Assembly: GCA_024195585.1 (NCBI GenBank)
Contig: SWBL01000005.1
Coordinates: 329,680 to 393,679, forward strand
DNA: 64,000 nt
Origin: Aureobasidium sp. EXF-3400
Lineage: Eukaryota > Ascomycota > Dothideomycetes > Dothideales > Saccotheciaceae
Reading direction: 5' to 3'
Shown: positions 24,401-34,989 of the stretch, one piece after another
Layout: the number at the start of each line of letters is the position of its first letter
How positions within the stretch are numbered: position 1 is the stretch's first letter
Notes under the pieces: model-generated
Told to the model about the DNA's origin: nothing
Databases searched by the model: none
What the model saw: only the letters and a program-made list of their open reading frames with translations
Program-made: the position numbers and the translations under genes

Positions 24401-27400
24401 CATCGTCGAGCCCGTAGGTGGTGAAGTGCGGAACGCGGAAGACCCAGATGCCGGACTCGGGATCGTAGCTGATGAACTCGGTGTCCTGAACACGTTTCAG
24501 ACGTTCGATGTGCTTCTCGTAACGCTGACCCTTACGCTCGTGGACAGGAAGACGTCCAGCCTGGGCGCGAGGCCATGAGTTCTCGAGAGTGATGGTGGAG
24601 GGAACGTTGAGACCCTGACCCATAGGAGGAGTGTTGACACCGGTAGTGTAGACAGTTACTTGGCGCACATTAATCTTGACGATATCGTCGATAATCTCGT
24701 CCAAGGGAACCTGAGTGAGGTCCACAGGATCGAATTCGACCTTACCAACACCTCGGCGGCCCACAGTAAAGCCAGTGACCCTCTTGAGTTGCTGGCGAGA
24801 CATGTTACGGAGATCTTCCATAGAGTGACTCATCCAGTAATCTCCGGGTTGAGGGTCTGCCTGCGAGCGTGGCAAGTCCTTTGCAGAGACAGGCTTGGTG
24901 GAAGAGGCGGGAGCGGGCCCATCTTCAGGTACCATTGCAAGTTCGTTGCCTCTGACCTGGTTGGTAGAAGAAGTACCGTTTACTGATGCACCGTTGGTTG
25001 CAGGACGCTCGGCACGGGAGTAGCCAAGGTCTTCAGAAGATGGTTCAGCTTCATCGGTCTCGGTGCGGACCAGAGCACTGCTAGCAGGAGTCTCGACATA
25101 GCCATTTGTCGAAGTCTTGCCCTTGTCGCCTTCATCGAAGCTGACGCGCTTAGTAGGAGGCTCAACAGGGGTGTTATCGCCGAACAAGTCAGTTCTCAGA
25201 TTACGGTCAATCTTCAGTCTACGAATACTGCCGCCAGTGTATGATCTGTTGTTGGGCGTGAAAGCTCCAGGAGCGAGAACACTATCGCCACTGCCAACGC
25301 TCTTGTTGAGGTTGCTAGTAGAGAAGCTCTTGCCTAGAGAGCGACTCAGGCCGCCTGACTGCAACAAGCTACTTCCGAGGCCGTTAGATGTGAAGCTCTG
25401 TGCGCTGCCAGGGGTACCGTAAGTGGCATATGAGAATCCATAGCCGTTCGAGCGCTTCTGAGGAGTGATGAGACGCAAGCTCGCGCTGGGGTTGATCTTG
25501 AACTGTGGAAGTGCAGCAGGGCGCTTAGCCGGCTTCTGCGCTCCAGAAAGAGGTGTAGCGAGAGGTCCTACAGCAGGAGCAGGGTTACCAAGGTTGCTGA
25601 AGAGCTGATCATTGCCGTAAGGGTTGGTCAACAAAGTAGCAGCGAAGCTAGATTGTTGCTGGTTACTCTGCCCAAATAATCCATTCGATTGACCAGATTG
25701 TTGAGTACTGCCCCCAAATAAGCTACCGCCTGTGTTCTGTTGCTGGTTCTGATTAGACCCGAATAGCGAGCCAGAAGCGGCTGGTTGAGCACCAGTATTT
25801 CCAAATAATCCGCCCGCGGGCTTCTGTTGGTTGCCTTGATTTCCGAAAAGAGAGCCAGTGTTCTGCTGAGCTTGAGCATTACCAAACAAGCCAGTTCCTG
25901 TGTTTTGCTGAGGTTGAGAAGATCCAAACATTGTGTTCGCACTTGCAGGCTTAGCCCCGAAGAGCGAACTAGTTTGAGCTTGGTTGTTATTGCTTGCTTG
26001 ATTGAAGAGGCCGCCAGAGGTATTGCTCTGCTGTGTTTGAGCATTCCCAAATAGACCCGGCGTACCACTAGCCGCGCCGCCGAATGGACTTGGCTTGTTT
26101 TGATTATTCTGGCCAAACCCACCGCTGAAGAGGTTGTTGGTCGTGCCGGTCTGATTCTGCTGTTGATTCTGATTGTTCTGGCCAAATGCATTACCGCCAC
26201 CGAATAAGTTTCCTGAGTTGGCAGCAGGAGCGGTTTGCTGAGTACCAAAGGGACTAGAAGTATTGGTAGTGTTCTGGCCGAACATGCCTGTGCCGCCAGT
26301 GGTGTTTGTGTTCGCAGCTTGGCCGAACCCTCCAGTTGAAGCGCCTCCGAATGGAGTTGAAGAAGCTGCAGGAGTGCCCCCGAATCCTCCAAACGCGGGC
26401 TTAGCCTGTGTGTTGTTATTGTTGGCCCCGAAGATGCCGGCTTGAGCTGGTTGAGTGGTGGCCGAGCCATTGTTCTGCTGCTGGCCGAAAGTGCCGAAAG
26501 TGTTGGATGTCGATGTTCCGAACGGAGAGCTTGTTGCATTAGTGGTTGCCGCCGGTGCGCCGCCAAATAATCCAGAGGAAGCAGGCTTGTTCTGGCCAAA
26601 AAGACCGCCGCCAGACCCGAAGGTGCCTGTAGCAGGAGTGCTCGCTTGCGCGCCAAATATGCCGCCTGTTGTATTGTTGGCCTGGGGAGCGCCGAAAGTT
26701 GAGGCTGGAGCAGCTTGACCAGAGTTGAACCCGCTGCCAAATCCCGAGGTTTGACCAAATGCTCCAGCTTGGCCATTCGCATTGCCAACCTTACGACCAG
26801 CCGAGTAGTCTGCAAGCCTTAACTCCTCGAAGGAGAAGGCCTGGTAAGGCTGCATAAAGGTGATAGACTGGTAGTGGCTGTTGGTGCTTGACGCATTGTC
26901 CTTCTCAATGAAGGCACTGAAAGGTGTAGAGCCCGTGCCATTGTTCGTGGGCTGGGCAGTTGCACCAAATCCTTGGGTAGATGCGCCGAATGTGTTGGCT
27001 GGTTGTTGTGTAGTTGTTGAACTGCCGAACCCGCCAAAGCTCGTGGTTGCAGGCTTAGCTGCCCCAAACATTGTACTGCCACCTGCATTGCCGGACCCGA
27101 ACCCAGTAGCGTTGGAAGTTGCACCCCCGAAAGGCGATGATGTAGCGGCCTGGTTACCGAACGTTCCTGACGATGCACCGCCACCGAAAATGCCTCCTGT
27201 TGCAGCGGGTGCACCGAAAGCAGGCTTATTAGCGGAACCGAAGGGCGCTGATGTAGCAGTTGCGTTATTGGATGCACCAAATCCTAGAAGCATGTTAGTC
27301 AGCAAGCGCGTGGATAAAAGGACAAGACTGATGTGATGCAATCGCAAACCACGAGGTGCTAAGCTGCAGTCAAGAAGGACAGTGTGTTAAACATACCGCC

Positions 27401-27724
27401 GCCGAACCCTCCTCCGGTAGTAGATGACCCAAACAAGTTTGAGCCAGTAGTGGGCGGCTGTCCGAACCCAGTGGCAGTCGATTGACCAAATCCTAATGTG
27501 AGAAATGATGGTCAGCGCTGGCAGTCAAGTCATGCACGAGTGCTTGTCCGGCTAAAGAAGGAGAATTGCGCCAGACCACGCGGGTCGACTGACGGAGGAA
27601 AAGGATTAGGGAAGACTTTTGACTCACCAGTGTTTGTCGTGCTTGCACCGAATGCAGAAGAACCGAAACCCGAGTTGTTGTTCTGGGTCGACCCAAAGCC
27701 GCCAAAACCACCGCCGAACGACAT
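21445..27724 (-). CDS. sonB: Nup98-Nup96 nucleoporin precursor (Nup145/SonB-Nup189 type)
   Basis: Four exons, 27628-27724, 27397-27492, 23592-27283 and 21445-23436, give 1958 residues. The N-terminal half is packed with FG, GLFG and GxFG repeats that bind transport receptors. A GLEBS element (YQSITFMQPYQAFSFEEL, about residue 202) docks Gle2/Rae1 (SonA). The autoproteolytic Nup98 domain carries HFTTYG, giving predicted cleavage after Phe1018 with Thr1019 as nucleophile. The remaining 940 residues form the Nup96 (Nup145C) alpha-solenoid, a Y-complex scaffold part. Exons 3 and 4 join in phase as GFE|WPYQKQ through a GTTTGA donor. The two products act at the nuclear pore. Encoding both in one precursor is usual in ascomycetes. 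Confidence 0.95.
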
Positions 27725-28837
27725 TATGAGGTGTGGACGGGGTGAAGGATGTAATTGATGTTTGGCTCAGCTGTAGTGAGGCCGAGGGATGATAGGGCGC
27801 GAGAGGTAGGTGTGGATGGGATCAATGGCGCTGTCGACGCGAAATCGACTCGAAACGGGGGACAAGTGGTAGGGCGCGAAAAGTCGCAGGGCGATGTACA
27901 ACTAGGCAACGAACATGCGCAGGTTGACGACGAGCAGCTCGAGGTGCGACAGCTAGTCGTGTGCGCGTGGACGGCGCAGAGAGAAAGGTGGTGATGGAAA
28001 ATTGGATGGAGGGGGAACGATGATGTTGGAAGCTCTCGCTCGCACTTTCACTCCAACCGCGCAAAAGACGACGTTGGTCAAGGCGCTCGGACCACGCCAG
28101 GAGCGCTTGAGCTTGCCTGCCCTCTCCTCAGCTCTCCAGCTGTCTTGCACGCCATTCACTGACGACTCCAGGCTACCACTCTCTTACAGCAATGCAGACC
28201 GACATCCTACGCTGTCAAAATGTCTAACCAGTATAGAATCAGGGCATCGTCCACAGAGAGCCATGCATGTTTGTGCTTCTCTTTCTCCTGCCTGTACTAA
28301 ACTTCATGACTCCCAGCCTCCTCCCATGCATCTCCACAGCAATGCAGTAAGCTACGATACACAGTCGATTCTAGGAGCGAAAACATGTGCATGAATACTA
28401 CTAGGATAGCATGTTTTTGATAAATATGCTCTCATCTCTAAACACATTTGTGCATTTCTGCAACCATCTGTTCCACATAAAATAGCACACCAAGAGCATA
28501 TAGAAAATCACTAGCTTCATGCTTGCCTTCTATATCTCTCTGATACGGTATATTGTACGAGCATAGTGCGAGTCAAGGTGCATGTTCCTGCTCCAGTTCA
28601 GGGGAACACTTCAAAGAGCCACTGGAGAGCTGCAGTGTTTTCATGTACGCTGCCGCTGTTGACTATCTGACTGTACAGTGTTCCGCCTTTGCTCGTTTGC
28701 TGCAATCAGAAACATACGCTGGCCTTCAACACGACTAAACTTCTCCCTCTCTCCCTTCACGTATATCACCTGGGTTGTCCTTCTTGACTCTCGACAAGCC
28801 TTTTCACACTACCACATCCTGTTTTGCTGCGTCAGGC
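27725..28837. other. Divergent promoter region between nucleoporin and MYND genes
   Basis: The interval is over 1.1 kb. Open frames on both strands at 27755-28394 overlap each other in several phases with no domain and are judged chance. A TTTGTGCATTTCTGC motif near 28447-28461 matches the dispersed core motif described in the findings. Confidence 0.5.
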
Positions 28838-30128
28838 ATGGCAACATACAATCGTTGTGCTTCAGGCCCATGCCGCACTGTCGGCACTCTCAAGATTCGT
28901 TGCGCCTACTGTAAGACAACATACTACTGCAGCAAGGCTTGTGCAACCGAGCACTGGGAGGAGAAACACAAGCTTACCTGTGATGGACCGGACGCTTTCT
29001 CGCCATTGAGATCTGGTATCTTCAACTTCATGGGATTGCCTCGCGAAGTGCGCAACAAGGTAGGTCATACTCGCTTTCTGTTCATATTGACTACCTGCTT
29101 ACGTTGACTGCAGATCTATGACGAGGTTCTCGCTAGTAGACTGCCTGCCTCTGATCAAGCCGAATATGACAGAGTTGCTGCCACCATCTCCAACGGTCAA
29201 CATGATCTCGCCAACAGATGCAGAGACTACCTTGATGTCTTCGATCGTCGTATCATGGCCTCGCCTGAGTTCACGCTCACCCTCGTTCGTAACATTCCCA
29301 TCTGGGGTTTCAAGCCTCTCGTCCTTGCTCGTGGACTGTTGCTCGCCAACAGGCAGATCTCTCAAGAGCTCAAAGGAACCCACTACGCAAAGAACACATT
29401 CCTCGTTCAAATTTGAGATGGTCATGTTTGCGATACATCTGCTCAAGGATTCCGCAACTATGTCGCACACTTCCTTAAGGCCAAGAACCTGTACATTGAT
29501 ATCGCCACTCCAAAGTACCAACCCGGTGAGAGGGGTTTTCAAGCGTCAGTTGCTCACCCTGATCATCTCTCTTGAACAAGCTGGTGCCAATCTCGACTCA
29601 TTGACTGTCCGTTACACTTCATGCTACCCTGGCGAGATCGAAGATCTGCGCGTCGACGCCGATGGACTCGCTGCTCACAAACAGGCTCGTGTCATCTGGG
29701 TCATGGACCCTCGTACTAAGAAAATGGACTACGTTGAACACGCGACCATGAAGCAACTCTACCTCCACAGTAGCACTATCGCTGCTGTTCTGTGCGCTTC
29801 CAAGATCCCAGTGTCTAACTTCCGTATCTTTGGCGACATCTCCGGACCTGATCTCTGTCGCATATCTCGCAGATTCAACATTCCCACTCCATCGATCGGC
29901 GAACTCAAGCTCGACAAGTATGGTCAACGCCTCAACAAACATGCAGAGTGGTTCAGAGACATGGCCAAGAAGCATCCTGATACGGCCGAGACTTGCCTGA
30001 ACCAGGCAAGATTTGAGGAGCAGATCTTCAGTACAAGAGCTTCAGCTATTCGCAAAGTTGCCATGCTCGGTCCACCTTCCTCGGACCCGGAGTATGCTCG
30101 TCTGATGGCTCTCGCTCGTTCCATCTAA
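28838..30128 (+). pseudogene. MYND-finger / F-box-like protein gene, disrupted
   Basis: Exon 1 is 28838-29059 (MATYNRC...), followed by a GTAGGT...GCAG intron. Exon 2 starts at 29114. The MYND zinc finger has all ligands: C-x4-C, C-x2-C, YC-x3-C and H-x3-C, residues about 7-48. A short F-box-like start, MGLPREVRNKIYDEVL, follows. In this frame TGA at 29414-29416 ends the protein at 174 residues. The same frame resumes with strong coding character to about 29521. There the coding signal moves by one base, in the run ACCCGG, and continues to a stop at 30126-30128. So one nonsense and one frameshift separate an otherwise good gene of about 400 codons. Decay, or two sequencing errors, would explain it. 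Confidence 0.72.
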
Positions 30129-31576
30129 TTCGACACTCGTTGATCAAGGACAGGGGAAGTTGACTTGAAGATAGTAGTAGGTAGAAGACCAAAAACATTA
30201 TTCAAGCCCGCTTTCTGGCCGTCTTACCTTCAATAGCAAGCCATGCCTCTCTTTGGACTCATTCAATCGCTAGGCAACGTTGTGCATTCTTGCAGTCAAT
30301 TTATCTTCTTAGAGAGAAGTTTGTGTATCTTTGCAAACAGATTAGTATCTCTAGGAGAGCCGAGAGGATACCAAATATATTTCTCGGCCTCTGGCGCAGA
30401 CGTAATCTGACCTAGGAACTGATCAAGTCGAAACACTTTCTGGATTCTTCCCAGTATTCACATATCCGGTGGCCACCCTAAAGTGCTTGCTGAGATCGTA
30501 CCTATCTGCTTACGTAGGTTCTCCGAACAGATCAACATTCTCCAACCCACTCCTACGACAAGTCGGTTCGAACTTCGCGATCAATGGAACCATTCTCCTA
30601 TTCAACATAATGCTGGAGACGACGCCTAGGCAACTCTAGTCGCCCTCATTCACATGATCCGCTAGCGCCTTTCTCTCGCGGGACAAGAGTCCCGTTTTAG
30701 AAGAGATGTTCGTTTCTACAGTCTCGACTTGTATGTTTTCCATCTTCGCTCTTTTCTTTTCTAACATTTCGAGCAGTGAAGGTGCCTATAGACCTGACGC
30801 CGAGGTTAGTGTCGCTATGATCTAGGCAAACCGTATCATGGAGGGAGACCCAGACTCGATCATCCAGTGCCACCGTGCCATCATCCACGAGCAGCGTCAC
30901 AACCACTCTCATCCCAAAGCATGTCGCAAGATAGGCATCGACCATCGACCTTGACGACAATCGCAACTACCAACGCTGGAACTTTCGTACAGGACCTTCT
31001 GGAGCTCAGCTCCACACCAGACTTTATGCAGGTATTACCTACACAATGTCTCGAACCCCATTGAAGACTATCTCAGTGGCCAAGCTCATTTTCAAGTTGT
31101 AACTGTGCATTTCGATAGCTTACAACACCTTATATCTCAGGATGGAGGAGGCGTCAATCGCAAGATTGTGACTGTCTTTAGCACACGGGGAGGATGTACC
31201 GAGCAAAAAAAAAAAACGCGAAGGTACACGCCTAAGCTCGAACCCTAGGATGTGTTCAAAGAAGGTACATAGATGATATGGTGACTCCCACTGACGACCG
31301 GCCTGATCCAAAGGTCAACATATATTCTCAGAGCCATACCAAATTGAAGATGGGCTTAATCAGAGTTTGACTTCCACATCGAAGCTCTTTTTACTACTAA
31401 AGTGTTGAGGATTCTCGTAACACTGCAACAGCCTTGAAACATTGAGAGAGAGGAAAGAGCTCTCGGCAAGGATGAGACGGCAGTCGCTCCTCACAAGTAG
31501 GTTCGCCCAGCTCGAACAAATGTCGAATCTACCTCCTCCAGCTTGCACAAGTATTACCTAATGCAACTATCTCATC
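30129..31576. other. Intergenic accessory DNA with repeat remnants
   Basis: About 1.4 kb without a credible gene. A pure run of A occurs at about 31205-31216. A remnant of the dispersed repeat lies at about 31055-31125, and shorter core-like motifs occur near 30281 and 30320. No tRNA fold was found. Confidence 0.5.
31055..31125 (+). repeat. Remnant of dispersed RIP-like repeat
   Basis: CTCAGTGG is followed about 30 bases later by TGTGCATTTCGATAGC and TTACA, in the order and roughly the spacing of the copy at 40222-40434. Only this part of the element is recognisable. Confidence 0.45.
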
Positions 31577-33372
31577 ATGTTCGACTATATTCGATTGATC
31601 CTGTTCGCGACATCCGTCCCTATCCTGGTCAACATCGCTCGTCGCGATCCCTACTCTTGGCCTCATACCATGCTTCTTGCCATCTGTTTGGCCATCCTTT
31701 CCAGCACCTGCGCCATCGGCACTGCGATGTTCATCCAGCCTTCCTTCTTTAGCAGTCTTCGTAACCTTCCCACCGCCACCCAGAGACCAATCTGGACAAG
31801 ACTCTTCAAGGAACCTACGAGCCGTAACCTTGCAAGATTCCACGAACAGACTTCCGCCAGTCAGCTCCTTCGATACTTTGGTGTCCTGAACTCCGAGCGG
31901 TTGCTTCTCACGGACCCAAAGGATATCAAGCAGGTTATGGATTCGGAGGCTTACGAGTTTGGTCGTTCCTACCTCATTCGCCGCCTGCTGTCTCCAGTCT
32001 TGGGCAAAAACAGCTTAGTGGTGACTGATGGGCCAGACCACATGCGCTGCCGGAAGATCGCGGGTTCGGACTTCTGTGCCCAGCATGTCGCTGAACCATG
32101 TCCCGTGTTCTAGGAGAACGCCCGCTTGCTTGTTGAGGACATTACAACCATCAGGACTGGCACCGACGGGCAAGCATTAGGCCCAGACAATGCTATCGAT
32201 GTCCTCAAGTGGCTCGAGAAAGCCGCATTTCGACTCGTATTCATTGCCTTCTTTGGATCAAATGCCATTGAAGACCATTCTTTGATTCAAGAGCTGCTGC
32301 AAGAATTCCGAGATGCATTTGCAATAACATCAGGTTTATCTGCACAAGCGGAAATGGCCTGGGAAACTATACTTCCATCGCATCTTTTCTTCACACTTTT
32401 CCCGGTCAACGATGTACGAAAGACTAAAAGGTCTATGCGAGGCATCAATGGTTATTGCCGAAGACAGATTGCGCAGAGGAAATCTCAGGTACGTACGACA
32501 TGCTATCAGCATGACTTCCACAGCTCTGTACCAGGATCAGTGTCGGTACTTGAACTCAAGGCTGATTTTACATCCAACTCTAGTACACACCTGCGTCTCG
32601 CGCTCTACCTGACAAGAATATCCTAGATACTGCAATCAAGTCGGAGGACCTCAGCGATGATGAAATTCTGGACTTGTGTACAACCTTCCTCGCTACGGGT
32701 TACAAGACAGTCTCTGTCGCCCTTGCGTGGGCTATCTACCATCTCTCCAAGAGACCTGGTGTGCAAGCTTTGCTACGTACTGAAGTTCGCGCCAGCTTCC
32801 CTGCACCAGACCAGACCGGTGCACCACCGTTGACATCCGATCTGTTGCAGGATATGCCGGTCCTAGCAGCTGTCTGCAATGAAACTTTGCGATTTTCTCC
32901 TTTAGTTGCACTCACGTACAGAGAAGCGCGGACCGACACGCTACTCTCTGGATCCAACCAAGTCATACCTCAAGGCACGATACTCGCAATCTCGCCTTGG
33001 GTGATTCAAAGATCACCAATATACTGGCGGAGCGGAGAGCCTACAAGCGAATCTCCAAGTGTCTCTCATACAGCGTTGCCCAGTCCCTCGACTTGGGACA
33101 TAACGCGTTGGCTATCAGACAATAAAGGAGGGGCGAAGATGCAGTGTTCGTTCATGCCCTTTGGACGAGGTCCACGATGCTGTATCGCGGAGGCGTTTGC
33201 TCGAGATGAGATGATGATTCTACTCGCTGCGCTAGTAGGCAGATTCAATTTCTCCTTTCATTCCAGCGGTCGCGATCATGACCCAAGACCTGAAGAGCTG
33301 AGAATATCGTTCGATGTGGTAGCCGAGCCAGTGGAGTTGATGGTACGGGCCCAGCCAGTGTTTGGATGGTGA
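31577..33372 (+). pseudogene. Cytochrome P450 gene with internal nonsense codon
   Basis: Two exons, 31577-32488 and 32584-33372 (GTACGT...TCTAG), would encode about 566 residues. Order: two N-terminal hydrophobic anchors, helix C DHMRCRK, I-helix TFLATGYKTVSVALAW, K-helix ExxR in NETLRFSP, the WDITRWL region, and the heme loop FMPFGRGPRCCIAEAF with its cysteine. The frame is cut by TAG at 32111-32113 after EPCPVF. P450s commonly have Trp there (PVFW), so TGG to TAG is the likely change. The I-helix acidic residue of (A/G)Gx(D/E)T is Lys here, and Gly after the heme Cys is Ala. No native substrate can be assigned. It is probably non-functional unless TAG is read through. Confidence 0.82.
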
Positions 33373-33981
33373 TGAATTCGCGTTCGATCAGTAGATTGCA
33401 GTAGCTTTTCCTGGACCGAGACCGGTTGACCTTCTTACAAACCTGCGATCCATCATGTGTCAACTTTGGAGACTTTATCCTTCCACAAGGCTACAGCACA
33501 ATTTCTGTACTATTTAGAGGTAAAGAAGCTTTACGAAGCAGAGGTGCCTCACGTGAACCAACGGCCGATAAAAACCGCGTTATTCCCGGATCGTATCTGG
33601 TAGTCCTATTTACACTCTAACCCACAGATATATTAATGGCGAAAGACGTAGATTTGATTTCCCGCAAGTCACATATTCCTTTTTCGTAAATCATAGTCTC
33701 GTCGCCGTTACCCCCCTATGTACTAGAGTCTATGATTTCAACTATACTCCGATTATAGCTAGGAGCCAAATATAGCCTACAGAAAGGCACGATTGTTTAG
33801 GAAGCAGATGCATGTCCACTGAGAGTTGATAGCTTATTACCTCTTAGTAGATACTATCTTGTTTCCTGTTACTATTATGCATTTCTATAGCTTTATGCCT
33901 TACATACTTCAGTACACAGGGAGGCAGTCCGTCTGATTATCTTCCAAGACAGGGTGCTCCCATCCTCAAAGATCTGCTTAG
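33373..33981. other. Intergenic, contains a repeat copy
   Basis: 3' flank of the P450 gene. The only structure seen is the AT-biased repeat copy at 33711-33924 (entered separately). Confidence 0.55.
33711..33924 (+). repeat. Dispersed RIP-like repeat, copy B (AT-shifted)
   Basis: It aligns over its whole length with 40222-40434: both begin CCCC(C/T)ATGTACTA and end CACxGGGAGG, with TGCATTT(C/T)x(A/G)TAGCT in the last quarter. Most differences replace C or G by T or A in this copy, for example CGGCCTGCAGC versus CCGATTATAGC. This is the pattern left by repeat-induced point mutation. No coding frame or terminal inverted repeat was evident. Confidence 0.65.
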
Positions 33982-34227
33982 TCATCGCTTGGCCTGGAAG
34001 ATCATGACGCTCTGCCACGTCCGCAACATCGGCAAACCCAGCCTCGAAAGCTCGTAGGATTCAGAACAAGCCTCCACGAACATTTCACCATTCGACGCGA
34101 AGGATGCACAGAAGCGATCAACGTCGAGAACTTCCCCATCTCCAGCCCCCAGTTGTGTGGGATGCGAGACATTAATGACCTCGGCTGCGCCTCCTTTGAT
34201 AGGATGCATGAACATGTCAGATGACAA
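33982..34227 (-). CDS. Possible small or fragmentary gene, unrecognised
   Basis: An 81-residue frame (ATG-less upstream extension open to about 34306) has GC-rich third positions and reads like protein: MFMHPIKGGAAEVINVSHP, then VDRFCASFASNGEMFVEAC. No start with a good context and no intron were found, so it may be the 3' end of a lost gene. No family is recognised. Confidence 0.25.
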   Translation of the reverse strand: MSSDMFMHPIKGGAAEVINVSHPTQLGAGDGEVLDVDRFCASFASNGEMFVEACSESYELSRLGLPMLRTWQSVMIFQAKR

Positions 34228-34445
34228 GCCTACAAGCCACGAACCATCTGGATCTTCGTGTTGATCGCAGTGTATATAAACAGTGGTAATTGCTGTCTTG
34301 TATTGTTACAATAAATCAATCCTACTTCATCAACCGAACATCTCCAACACCTCTCCCACCTTTACAAACAAACCTCTAAACAAACCTAACATCTATACAA
34401 AAACTCCAAAACTCACAACCAAACCAAACCTCCAAAAAAAAAAAA

Positions 34446-34788
34446 ATGGCACACCGCGGCAACGACATCTCAGCCTGGGACCCAACTCCTTTCACCCACG
34501 CCCCCAATGCAAACGTCTCCAATGCCCAAACAATGACATCGCCCGAAGCCGTCGCCGCAAGAGAAAAAGCAGCTGCCGTAATGGCAGCTCTCAAAAAGGG
34601 AGAACAAGGTGATGCAGACAGATTGATGGGGAAACAGGAAAAGTATGATAGTCTGGTACCTGGTGAGTGATCAAAAGTTGATGTGAGATTTTCTTCAAGA
34701 GGCTGACAATTGGTGTGTTTCAGGTATGGCTAAACTCAAGAACAAGTTTTTGGGAGGAGGCATCAAGAAAGAGGAAAACAAGGTCTAA
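34446..34788 (+). CDS. Small hydrophilic protein, function unknown
   Basis: Two exons, 34446-34662 and 34724-34788 (GTGAGT...TTTCAG), give 93 residues. It begins MAHRGNDISAWDPTPFTHAP, has a central Ala/Lys-rich helix (EAVAAREKAAAVMAALKKG), and ends FLGGGIKKEENKV. The leader just before ATG is a run of twelve or more A, a context seen in well-expressed fungal genes. It has no signal peptide or TM segment and resembles small conserved ascomycete proteins without a described function. The splice junction restores VPG|MAKLK in frame, which supports a real gene rather than a chance frame. Confidence 0.7.
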
Positions 34789-34989
34789 ATATAATTAGCC
34801 CAATGGGCCTCAAAGAATTGTGTCATATAATTAAAGTGTGAATACCCCGGAGTTAGATACAATTCATCGTTTTTCATCACGTTTTGTTCTTCGTGGGTCA
34901 CATGCCAATGTTCATGAACTGCCTTGTTCGTTCTTGCTTCGTTCATGATCCGATTCAACATGTTTTTGGTAGCGTATAAACTACTCTTG

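Noticed and set aside
25628..26815. 395-codon minus-strand frame within the nucleoporin gene
   Set aside because: Alternate phase of the repetitive FG-coding exon; repeats keep other frames open.
29118..29520. Use of the downstream (shifted) frame from 29118 as the MYND gene's exon 2
   Set aside because: In this part the other phase has the coding-like third positions and continues the F-box-like NKIYDEVL; only after about 29525 does the shifted frame become coding-like.
30555..30580. GGTTCGAACTT resembling a tRNA box B
   Set aside because: No box A or cloverleaf upstream at a suitable distance.
32040..32113. Intron to bypass the P450 TAG, using the TTCTAG acceptor
   Set aside because: Any usable donor would remove helix C (DHMRCRK), which is conserved in P450s, so a nonsense change is simpler.
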